NCBI GenBank assembly: GCA_951394405.1 | Contig: OX596339.1 | Span: 682,001-746,000, forward strand | DNA length: 64,000 nt | Reading direction: 5' to 3' | Source of the DNA: Coprinellus micaceus | Taxonomy: Eukaryota; Basidiomycota; Agaricomycetes; Agaricales; Psathyrellaceae | In this document: positions 22,503 through 33,700 of the stretch, piece after piece | Layout: each line of letters opens with the position of its first letter | Numbering within the stretch: the first letter of the stretch is position 1 | Position numbers and translations under genes: made by a program | Notes under the pieces: model-generated | What the model was told of the DNA's origin: nothing | The model's input: only the letters and a program-made list of their open reading frames with translations | Databases searched by the model: none

Positions 22503-25500
22503 ATGTCGGCCTCATTCCAACCAACCAAGCCCGCCCCTAAGACAAGTAGCCCTTAGTTCGTACTCCTTGCTTGTCCCTCTAAACTATCGCTGACGCCTTA
22601 CTTCCAGCTCGCAGATATCTCAATCCTCCCCTTCGGCCAACACTAGTCGCGTCAAGCCGGGTCGTTCTTTCGCCGACGCTGCGCGTGGAGGTGGGCCTCG
22701 CATGCGTACGGGAGGCCGACCTCCTGCCCATGCCAATTCGTCGAAGCCTAAGCAACCCAACGGGACCGCGCGCACGCCGGCTATGACTGGGGGCGCCTGC
22801 GAGAAAGCGTACGTCTCGTCTGGCCCACTGTTTCGGTGTCGTAGGGCTGACGGATATTGTAGAGGAGACGTTTTGGACATATCCACGGGGTCTGAAGACG
22901 AAGCTATGTAAGTTTCTGCTTTTCTTATACTAGTTGATACTCAACGCCATCCACCAGTGTGCTTGCAGATCGTCCCTTGGATCCAGGAGACTCGATGTAT
23001 CGAGGACGTGCCAACCCTCCGTCTCGCATCAAGTCCGCCCAGCCAGCCAACGACCGAAGCCCTGTTCAGACGCGGAGGTAACTGGGTAGTTGGTCTTGGT
23101 ACTTGATTCGTCGCTAACACACTATGTTGAAGGGGTTCCAAGAAAGTCAAAGGGGTGCCGGAGAACCCCATCGCCGCGCCTCTTACTCCTTTGGACTCTC
23201 CCGTGCAGATCAACGAGTCGAGCGAGCGCTCTAGGTGAAGTTCTTGTTATACAGTTATGCGACCCTGCTAACAAATAACACAGTGTATCTCGCCCCAGGC
23301 CCAAGCCACGCCCCGTGAAGCGCAAGAAGATCGCCACTGTAGTGGATTCGAGTGACGATGACCGCGACGATGACCCGCCCTCTTCTACTACCAAGAAGGC
23401 TCGACTGTTCGATGACCGTGGCGATGAGTACGTTGTAAATAACACACACCATGTTTTAGCTCACTGACTCCCTTCGCATAGCCTTCCGACTATGGGAGAG
23501 ATCTTCCAGCAAGTCGCGCAGGAGCTCAAAACCGCCAAGGCCGCTAAGACCTCCTCGACTACGGACCACCCCTACCTCGACACCGAAGCCCAAGAGAGCG
23601 GCCATGACGGTTCTGGCGACGAACGCGAGGATCCTCGAGATGACGACTATGACTTCGAAGATCCTTTCATGTGAGTGACTCCATACCATATCACGTTCGC
23701 ACCCATACTGAGTGTCCGTATGTGTAGCGATGACTCTAATCATCCCGATGTCTGGTCCGACCATGACCGTATGTTAAATCATTCCCCCCCACCCCCTAAT
23801 CTCTTGTGCTCACCATCCTCAGATAACGAGGGACACGCCGTCCGCCGCCAGTCGAACGCATCTTCCTTCGCGATGGATCTTGATGAATCTTATCCCGGTG
23901 TCTTGTGCGTATTGTTCAGGTTCCTTGGCGATAACGTTCTCATGTTCATCCAGGGAGGATGACCCTGTCGACACTGCCATGAAAGATCGGGAGAGGCGCC
24001 GCTTGGATCATGAGCAGGAGATGGAGGCTCTCTTCAGTGCAGCGGGTCGTCATCGGCGATTCCTCATGAAGGCTTTGGAGTTGCTCCAGTCTAACGAGGC
24101 TCCTGACGATGACCTTCTCGACGAAGACCGGCAAATCAGGTATGATCGCTCGTTTTGTAGGGTTTGACTGTGATCTCACTGAGTGTTGTCCCTAGCCTGG
24201 CGACCCGTGACAGTCTTATGGAATTGTTGGGCGGCGCGTCGCCCAACAGAACGACGCTCGTCAACGGTACGTCTTTGTCTTAATGTGTCCACGACGCGGT
24301 TATTCATGCCTTTGCCTCCATTAGATGCCCCTCATCAGTCTGCCAACAAGAAGGGCAAGGGAAAGGCGGCTGTGGTCGTCAAGCCCGATGTTACCCAGGT
24401 CGGTACTGAGGAGTAAGTGCCGTTTTCAATGAAAGCTAGGCGTGAAACTTACTTCGAACTGCACTCCGCGTCTAGTGGCTTGTCTGACTATGAGCGCAGA
24501 GATCTCGAGCGAATTCGGTACGTCACATCATGATTGTTGGGTAGACTCCTTCTGACACTTCCTAGTGAGGCTATGGATATCAGCAGGCGTCAACCACAGC
24601 CTGTCGTCGGTCAGTCCAGCCGTGGATTTGCGACGTCCAATCATTCCCCAACTTCGACCCCCGACTCCAAGAAACCCAAGGTCGAACCGCAGCCTTCGCC
24701 TCATACCCCGCCTACCCGACGTCGTCAGAAGAGGGGAATTGCGGATCTGATGGCTGCCGCAGGGGCGGAGCCTGTCAGCCCACCGGTCCCGACATCATCA
24801 CCTCCTTCATCCTCGCCGGCGAATGGAGGACTAATCATCGACAGTCGCCTGTTGGCCCCACCACCCGTTAATGAAATCGGTTTGGACATGTCGGACCGTG
24901 TCATTCGACTCACCGCAAAGGCTGATCTATATCCTCTCGCGTGCGTCTCAATTTCGTCGTTTCCGCCCCCACATGACTGACCTTGCTTTCAGCCAAGCAA
25001 TCTCCTTCAAGTCGTGGAACGAAAACCTGCAAGGACTTGGGCATGTACGATTCTGTGGCTGGGCAGTGCAGTGCCCCGACATCGACGGAGAGTAAGTCCA
25101 TCCGGTGACTGTATACACAAACTCTGCTGACCACTCACTAGGCTGGCGCTTGCCTTCGTCGTCTTCGAGCGGCATGGTGACTTCGGGAACCTTTCTAGAA
25201 TGGACATATCCCATGTTTACTGCCTACGACTCAGCCCTACCGCGACCCGCTACCACGCCGTCACCAAAGAAGGCAGGCCGTTCGTGTTCCTCACCACTGG
25301 CTGGCTGGATGCCTCCCAGATCACGAGGCCCAGCCCGGTCGGTTTAAAGCAGAAGAGCATCAAGATTATCACCCACGAAGGCGAACATCAGCGTATGTCC
25401 AGCGCTGCGTGTACAGTATTCGGATTCGATTCCATGAAGACCCAATACGCGAAACAAGCTGTACAATTCTCGACCCGGGCGGAATTTACTCCTACTACGA

Positions 25501-25941
25501 ATGGTTCGTCAGCCTTACATTGTCTTTTTCGCTTGCTGACTTGTATCCCAGGTAGTGCGTCGTCCCCAGGCGGAAAGACTGCACCAGCGGGAATGTTCAC
25601 CGGGGCGTCGTCGGGCGGTTCGGCTCGCATCTCCGCGGACTCGTTCTCTTTACCCAACACGGCAGAAGGTATTTGCTTCGTATTTTCTGTGCTCGAAAGA
25701 GATCTGACTTGGCGCAGTGCCGGTGTATGACGCGAGGGACGTCGACGCTTTCGATGTGAACACCGACCTTCCCAACCTCGACGCCAAACTTCCGCGGTGG
25801 AGGGAGGAAATCCCTTATGGCTCTTTCGTGGTTGTGGGATACACCATGACTGCGTTCTTCTCTAGTTCGAGGGAGTGGACTCTGGGATTGAATATCCAAT
25901 GGGCAATCATTGTTGGCATCCCTCCCACCGAAACTGCTTGA
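22503..25941 (+). CDS. Disordered, acidic multi-exon protein with folded C-terminus
   Basis: At least 13 short exons joined by ~50-nt introns. The first is 22503-22555 (MSASFQPTKPAPK), the next begins at 22608, and several introns fall in phase 2. The first half is basic/Ser/Pro-rich and then acidic. It contains DVLDISTGSEDEA and IATVVDSSDDD, which resemble SUMO-interacting motifs (hydrophobic core followed by acids). A likely charged coiled helix (KDRERRRLDHEQEMEALF) and a basic nuclear-signal-like PPTRRRQKRG follow. The last ~300 codons look folded: ISFKSWNENLQGLGHVRFCGWAV, then PVYDARDVDAFDVNTDLPNL, GSFVVVGYT and LNIQWAIIVG near the stop. From memory, this C-terminal pattern recurs in many copies in mushroom genomes. 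A nuclear role is plausible, but the function is unknown. Confidence 0.6.
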
Positions 25942-26071
25942 AGTCGGTCCTCGTAGCAATACGTACTATACGGCTCGCTTATCGCACACACAATCCCGAT
26001 TTATTTCTCAATCCTGACCTCCGTTGCCTTTCGCGAAGGGCATTACTGTGTTTCGGAGCACATGCTGTGAG

Positions 26072-27421
26072 CTTGCCGTTGCCGTCACCACCCTTCGCCG
26101 ATTGTGAACGGTGTGGGGCGTTTGTAAGGGTCGTAGAACCCGTGGGTGGTCTTGGTACGGAGATGTCTCGAAGGTTTGAGACACACTGTGGGTTGAAGCG
26201 CCCTCCCCCCTTAACCGCCATCCACCATGTCCGCCGGTACGTGTGTCCATCTTAATCTTGGTTGAGAGGTGGACTAACGATTGTTACCCAGTGGCAGGCA
26301 CCGAAATTGGCATTGTTCAGATTCGTACGCACAACCACCGTTTGTAGCGATTGTTCTTGACGCCTCTCTAGCAATCCCTCCCCTTCGAACCATATTCCCT
26401 GCAGAAATCGTTCTCAACATAATTTATTGGCTACCCGTGTGGGTCCTCAAGCTCCTAAAAGGCACGACATTCTTCAACTACGCATCTCCCACATTGAATC
26501 GACGCGTCGAGGGTCTTCTGCGTTCGTGGGCTCTGCCCCCTACCGAAACCCTCATCATGATGCGAGCCCGAAACACCTTCTTCTCCAAAGACGCTGCCCT
26601 GTTTACAGTCGAGCCTGGCTGGTGGTTCCCCGATAAACTCGACTTCTTCACCCCCCACCACGAATTCATCACCGTTTCTCAGTGGTTCCTGCGTCACGAT
26701 TATCAAGAAATTGCCGCACTGGAGGCTGCGGATGCTCCCAAAAGTCTACACCGCGATGACATGGAGTGGGAGGATAACGACCCGAACTATTGGGAGTTTC
26801 CCCGTATCCGTTACTCCGTCAACGCAGGTGTGGAGAAGGTGATCGTTTTGCGGCACTTGAAGACGGGACTGGTCATTCACTTGAACCGTTCCTACTCGGA
26901 TTCCCCTCTGGTCCCGATTTGCATGTTCCCAACCACTCTGCAGATGAATTTCGTGTCAGGGAACGGGGTGGTCTGCCTCTATCCGCGGTATACTTCGCGA
27001 GATTGTGGTGCGTCGTGATATCTGGATGATTCTTCGTCGTTGATCGCAGAACTTAGGACTGCTCAACATGCAATGGGATCCGCCTGCCGAAGACCGCGAC
27101 GTATGCCTTTCGACCCTCAAGATGATTCTTGCGTATCAATCCCGGGAGTACCGCTTCACACACGGTACCGCTCCCGTGCCATTCGAGCAGCCCAGTCGCT
27201 CCTGGGATGATGGGCATGCGGTCCAGATGCCCTTTGACATCGAGCACCCCATCACAGTGTATCCCACTGTTTTATGGGGTCTCTCGCTCAGGGAATACAC
27301 CGCTCGGGGTTACAGGGATCACGATGCCTTCGTCAGAGTCCTCGTCGACTGCGAAGAGATAGTGTATCAAGAACGACCCCAGTACATCAGTAAGGAAGTC
27401 GAGTTCGACGACAACACCTAA
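26072..27421 (+). CDS. CxxC / F-box-like protein with degenerate NTase-like core, copy 3
   Basis: Exons 26292-27007 and 27057-27421 are well supported. An upstream exon ends at 26236, but its start is unresolved (no ATG between the previous gene's stop and the Cys motif), so the start given is approximate. The first part has CERCGAF...FETHC, a Cys/His arrangement matching the Cys-pair exon of the copies at 17.4 and 18.9 kb. Then come an F-box-like segment (FPAEIVLNIIYWLP), GWWFPDKLDFFTPHHEFITVS, and later TTLQMNFVSGNGVVCLYP, equivalent to the MNY...YPALT block of its relatives. The SGS part is gone and the DLD position reads KLDF. The C-terminal exon ends KEVEFDDNT. It lies just upstream of the Helitron. 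Confidence 0.62.
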
Positions 27422-27741
27422 TATTACTTTTCCAACGTCCGTAGAGATTATTCCATCCTTCCGATATGGCATGACCGTTCTCTTCGAAAACCTTGCCCTG
27501 TACACATGTAATCGTAACCATCGCTGGTCACACTATACATGAATCTCCCCTGTGTCGTGCACCTCTCACTGCCTATGGTTAACAAATTCAAGACGTCGAG
27601 CATGCAGCAACTCAAGAGAGGAAAGGTGCTGGGCCCTTCCCACGTGGTCCCCTGATCCGGGTTTCCCGGTGGATGTCGGGTGCGGACTCTGGACTACTTG
27701 CTCATTTTCACTCCTCGTCCTGAACGCCCCTCCCCAGTATC
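27422..27741. other. Gap before the Helitron ORF
   Basis: Intergenic sequence probably including the 5' end of the Helitron. No TC-start or terminal repeat could be fixed by eye. Confidence 0.35.
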
Positions 27742-30700
27742 ATGCATTCTATAACTGTTCGACGCGGTCATGCATACCCTTCCGTGAACGACACGGCGTA
27801 TTCAATCCCTTCCGCTGGTGTTGCGGCGTCCATTGGTATAACGACCTCCTCAAGGCGGATCGCGTATGACACGGCCTTTGGCGGCGATAGCGAAGCTTTC
27901 GTCCAACTGTTTGGAGGAAGGTCTTCCGTATCCAGAGGCGGAGGGGGAGGTGCTCGTAACCGTACCTTTCTGTTGCCTGAACTTGAGGGATCTGTTACAA
28001 CGTCCGGTGAGCTGGCTGTGTTCCGACACCTTCGCTACACCATGCTCGCCTACGGGCCCAAGTCAATGGTGGAGGCTGATTTGCCTGAAGATCAGGTGGT
28101 GTGCCGGATGCATCATACCAAGGTCATGGACAAGTGCGACACCACAGAGCTGAAGGACCTGTGCCGACTTCACAGCGTTCGACCGCCGTGGCAGCCAACG
28201 AGGGATGACCTTCTACGCTGCCTCAAAGGGCATGTATGCGTGGAAATTACTTGTGAAGATTCCTACGCCATTCTCTGCCCAGTGACAGCGCCACCTAAAA
28301 ACATAATGCCTGTGGACTCCGAGAAATTCGCTGACTCCGTCAGGAAGTTCACCCTCGACCAAATGAGAGGCATTGTATCTGACGACACCATATCGCAGGT
28401 CCTAATCGGTTTCAAAGTCGCACGCGTCTATTTTGAAGAGGTTGACGCGATTGACGACGACGAGCTCCCATTAGTGCAGATACCCTTACCACTTCTTATA
28501 GGTCAGCTCACCGTTGCAGGGTTGGAATCGCTGGCCTTCCATCACGGCGTGACTCTGCCGGGACGAGGTCAAGCCAAGAAGGCGGGTCTGGTTGCACTCT
28601 TTGGTGAGCACAAGTGCTCTGATTGCCTACCTTTGTTCTTTCGTCTCGAGCCTATTAAAAGGAGAGCGATGAGACGCGATGCAACAGGCGGTAAAGTTAG
28701 ACCATCCTGGATCGACAAAGTCGACAAAGTCAATCGTGCGCCTTTCGTCTGGGAGCCCTTCATCAACGGTGACACGGAACCATGGCCTCCACGACCGACA
28801 ACGATGCGTGATGTCGCCTTCGCAATGCAAGGATATTGTAGGCAACTCGCGCCGGACTCTGTGGAGGAGGCGGGCTGTAAAGTTTGTGGACAACTCACGA
28901 GACGCGTAGAATTGAATGATTATCGACACGACCGCTATAGCCTGGACCCTCTGAAGGAAGACGGTGTCTCCGCCGATCCCAGGAACCTCGACTATGACCC
29001 CATGGTATATGTTGCAGATCGGCCTGTGGTTCTCCCCTCCCTTTCTGCTGTGTGTCCTGAGTGTGATGAGTCACTGAAGAAAGGCAAACGACCCAAGATG
29101 GCACTGGCCAACGGTTTGTGGCTCGGTGAAGTCCCGGACGTTTTGAAGGACCTGACTCTGGCGGAACAGGCTCTCATAACCCGAGTGCGCTACAATCGGT
29201 GCGTTGTTCGTGTGTCGTCCGGACACGCTAAAATGATCGCTAATGTTATCTCATTCGAGCACCCATCTATGAAAATCTACGATCGCCTACCAATCGCGAA
29301 GGAGGAACTGGACGACGTCCTGGCGGTCGTGTTCACCGGGGTGGTACAGCCAAACGAAGATCAGTTGAAGAGAACACCTGTACTGGTTCGTCGTAATAGG
29401 GTAAAGAACGCCCTGGAATGGTTAAAGAGGAACCACAGGAATTACGCCGACTTGCAGATCGACCACCAGGCGTTGGACAGCTATCCCCTCGAAGACGTGC
29501 CGATAGGCGTGTGGCACAAACCTATTGGGGAGAATGAAGGAAATATTCTCGCGTCGGCAAAGAGTGTCTTCGACAACGAAGACGAGCTGGGCACTTCCGA
29601 AGGTCCATGTCCTTTCACGGTGCACGGCTTGACAACCGAGAAGTTCTCCAGCATGTCGTCTACGGAACGCAAATTGGCGGCTGTTCAGCATCTCAAGAAC
29701 GGGGGAGCTTTCTTGGCGGTTGGCCACGCACCAGATCCTCAGACTATATGGGACAACCCTGATCTCTACCCTCAGATGTTTCCGTGGCTCTTCCCTTACG
29801 GTTATGGCGGCGTTGGGCAACAGCGACATAAAGGTGTGATATCTAAAGAGGCTCACCTGAAGTGGTTGCTCTTATATCAGGACAAGCGGTTTCAGAGGGA
29901 TGCGGGGTTTTTGATCGTCGCTTTCAACCATCAGCTCATTAAACAGAATACGAAAGGTTCGTTCATGATGTGCAAAAGAAATAATTTTGCCAAGGTTGCC
30001 ACCTCCATCCGTTCGATTCAGCCGGGGATTTTCGCCTCAATCGCTCAGCGAATGCGCGCTGGAACGCGCGTGAAACCGGACACAGACCAAGAAAGGCGTG
30101 CGTTCGGCTTGTTGGATCAAGTGGACGTTGTTGGGGCTCAAGTCAACGGCTCTTTGGCGAGCAAGAAACAACAGAGGAACGAGCTATGGGCCATGGTGTA
30201 TTTTTCAAGTACGCCCAATTGGTTCATTACTTTGTCACCGGCTGATAATAAACACCCTCTGTGCATTTTCTGGGCGTCGGAAGACCTCATCTTCAAACCC
30301 GAAATCAAGACGGCAGCTGAACGCCTGCACTTGGTCACACGCAACCCCGTTGCATGCGCGAGGTTCTTCGATTACGTGGTACGTCTGTTCATTGAACACA
30401 TCCTTGGCTGGACTGAGGAGGGCCCGACACATGGTATATTCGGTAAACCAGCTGCATATTACGGCTCCGTCGAACAGCAAGGCCGAATGACCTTGCACCT
30501 TCACATCCTCATCTGGATTACCAACGCGCTCTCGCCCCAGGCCATTCGGGATAAGCTCATGAGTGCAGACGGTGAGTTCCAACAGCGTTTAATCGCATAC
30601 ATCGAGAGTTGTCAGATCGGGGAATTTATGACAGGTACGAAGGAGGATGTCGCTGCCCGTGTCCCTTACGTGCCCGATCGGAAACTCAGAGGAATACACA

Positions 30701-33700
30701 CCATTTTGGAAGATAGGTCAGACCTGAAAGTTGAGGAGGGGTATGTGAATCCCACACTCACGCTCCCTGAAGCACCTCCCGCTGAGATTTGCAACCACGG
30801 CGAAGGTTGGGACTGCGATCATTGTGAACACCTCGAAGCGTGGTATGAACGATTTAAATTTAGTGTGGATGACATTATGCTGCGGTCGAACGTTCATAAA
30901 TGCTTCGGCAGGAAGGACGGCCCAGACGATGGCTCGGGGGTTCCTGCCAGTTCCGCAGTGCCACGGAGGCATGCGACAGGCAAGGGCTGCATCAACAAGG
31001 ACGGTGTGTGCACCGCGCGTTTTCCCCGCGAGATCTTTCTGAAGACCTTTGTTAAACTTCAGACAGGGCAACTCTTCATGAAAAAACTGGACTCCAGCAT
31101 CAATACGGTCACCCCGATCATCACTAGGTGTTCGTTGTGCAATACGGACACAACGTCCTTGATGTCGGGAACCGCCGTGAAAGCTATTATCGGGTATGTC
31201 ACCGACTACGTGACCAAAGGCTGGCTAAAAACCCATCAGGTGTTCTCCTCCATGTATGATGTTTTTGAAAGGGATGCCCATCTTAGAGACGAAGACCTCA
31301 AGCCAACCCAAGCGGCTCGTAAGATGGTATTGAGAGTGGTTAACTCATTGACAGCTAAGATGGAAATCGGTGCTCCTATGGCTGCTCTTTACCTACTTCA
31401 GAACCCCGACCACTACACAAGCCATGACCACGTGATCTTTTACTGGAAGAACTTTTTTAACAAAGTGGTCGCGGATTGGAAGGAAGCGAGGGACTTGGCC
31501 GGTGAGCTCGATGACCAACGGGTGGATGATCTCAACCCCGAGCTCGACGATGTAGGATTGACAAGAGTTGAGGGTGAGGAGCCCTGGATTCCCTCCGAAG
31601 GCGGCCACGACCAGGAGGACTCCCTCGTCATCCACCGTGCCGGAGGCCATTTTGTTGGCAAAGGCAATACAGATGACTATGTCTACCGTCCGACTGAACT
31701 ACAAGATGTTCCTCTATACGAGTGGATCCAGTGCGCAATCCGTATCCATAGTAGATCAACACGCACGCCGCCAAAGAACCTTACTCTATTCCGATATATG
31801 AACGAGCACCCAATGGCGAACACGCACGTCGTTGGGTGCGATCCGGATCGACGTCGCTATATCGTGCCTAACTTCCTCGGTCCCGCCCTCCCTCGAAGGG
31901 ACGTAGGCAGTCGCGAAGACTACTGTTGTGCTATGCTCACTCTTTTCAAGCCATGGCGTACGGGTTTGGACCTGAAATGCTCAGACTCGAGCTGGGAGAC
32001 TGCTTTCGACAGCTTCGATTTCACGGTGAGGCAGCGGGAGTTGATGAATAACTTTAATTTGAAATACGAGTGCTACGATGAGAGGGACGACTTTAGCGCG
32101 AACTTCAAGGCGGTTGCTCATGCTCACGTGGATGAGGACGGCGTCGAAATCCCCAACGACGAGGACGAAGATGACGGCGTTTGGAATGATGGGGGCGACG
32201 GTGTGATGTTTTTGGACGATGATACGGAGGAGGTGGACAGTATAGACACCCCAGGGAAGGATTGCATAAGCGACAGGGCTATGTACGCAGAGGCGCTCGC
32301 CGCAATCAAACGCGCTGGGTGGACTGCCTGGAACCAGGCCCAAAAGATTTCCCTGAAACTGCCCCGTCTCGTGGTGGACAAATCGCTGGGAGTGTCCGCG
32401 TGGAGGCAGGTCATCAAACAGCAGAAGGAAATGTTCAAGGACCAAAGACGTAAGGCTTTGGACGAGATGCTGACATTCGACGATGAGGGGGGTGAGGGCA
32501 AGGTCAAAAACGACGCGTATGTGGTACCCGGCGCCTACTTGTCTAAGAAATTCGTCCCGTCTGAAGAAAAGTGGGGTCAAGTGATGGATGAGATTGTGAA
32601 GGAAGAGAATCTCAACCCAGAGCAGGAAAAGGCCTTTCGAATCGTCGCAAATCATGCCACATGTGTCGCACCAGATCAACTCTTGATGCACCTCGGAGGG
32701 ATGGGCGGAACTGGGAAGTCGACGGTCATCAAAGCCCTCATCCTTTTCTTTCGGAGACGGAAGGAGGGATATCGGTTCGTACTGTTAGGTCCGACGGGGA
32801 CGTCAGCGGCGCTCATAGGTGGGACAACATACCACTCTTTCTTGGGATTGAGGACAGGCAGTAACTCGATGGGTGGTGAATCAATGTCAGCCATCGAAGA
32901 TCTAAAGCAGCGAGTCTTGGGTGTATCTTATGTGTTCATAGACGAGATGTCGATGCTGTCTTGCCGGGACCTTTGTCGCATTAGCGCCAAATGCTGCGAG
33001 GCCCGTGAAATGTACGAGAAGCCATTCGGGGGAATCAATGTTATTCTAGCCGGCGATTTCGCACAACTGCCCCCTGCCAAAGGCACGAAACTATATGATA
33101 ACACAGTGTCGCTGCAGCAGTCACCCGGTCAGACAACTGGACAGCAAGAGAATACCATTGGCAAGATTATTTGGTTGCAGTTCACCACAGTTGTTATCTT
33201 GAAACGGAACATGAGGCAGGTGGGCACTTCAAAGCTAGAGAAAGCTTTCCAAAAGGCGTTGGCGAACCTCAGGTATTTCGCGTGTACGGAGGAGGATGTG
33301 GCCGTTTTGAGAACGAGAGTTCCGGGCGTAAATCCTTCTTTGTCTCTGGAAGATCCTCGTTTTCGGAACGTTTCCGTTATCACGGCTCGAAACCGTACAA
33401 AAGACCAGATCAACGAGTGCAACGCTGAAAGATTCGCTCGGGAAACCGCTCAAACATTACACGAGTTTGTCTGCGCGGACACCATGACGAACGCGCCTCC
33501 AAAAAGAGCCTCCCAAGAGGGGGGTAAGAAAAAAGTGTACTTGGATTGTAAGGTGATCACGCGGCAAATACAAACTGCTTTGTGGTCGCAGCGACCGCAC
33601 ACCAGCGACCAGATCCCCGCCACTCTGCGTTTGTGCCTGGGTATGCCCGTGCTGATCAGAAACAACGAGGTTACAGAACTCTGCATGACCAGGGGCCAAG

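Noticed and set aside
27419..27427. TAATATTAC, the nonanucleotide of circular ssDNA virus origins
   Set aside because: It overlaps the stop codon of a gene, has no stem around it, and the nearby HUH protein is a Helitron Rep, which does not use this site. Chance is likely.
31981..32691. 236-codon minus-strand frame
   Set aside because: Antisense to the Helitron polyprotein and low-complexity; shadow frame.
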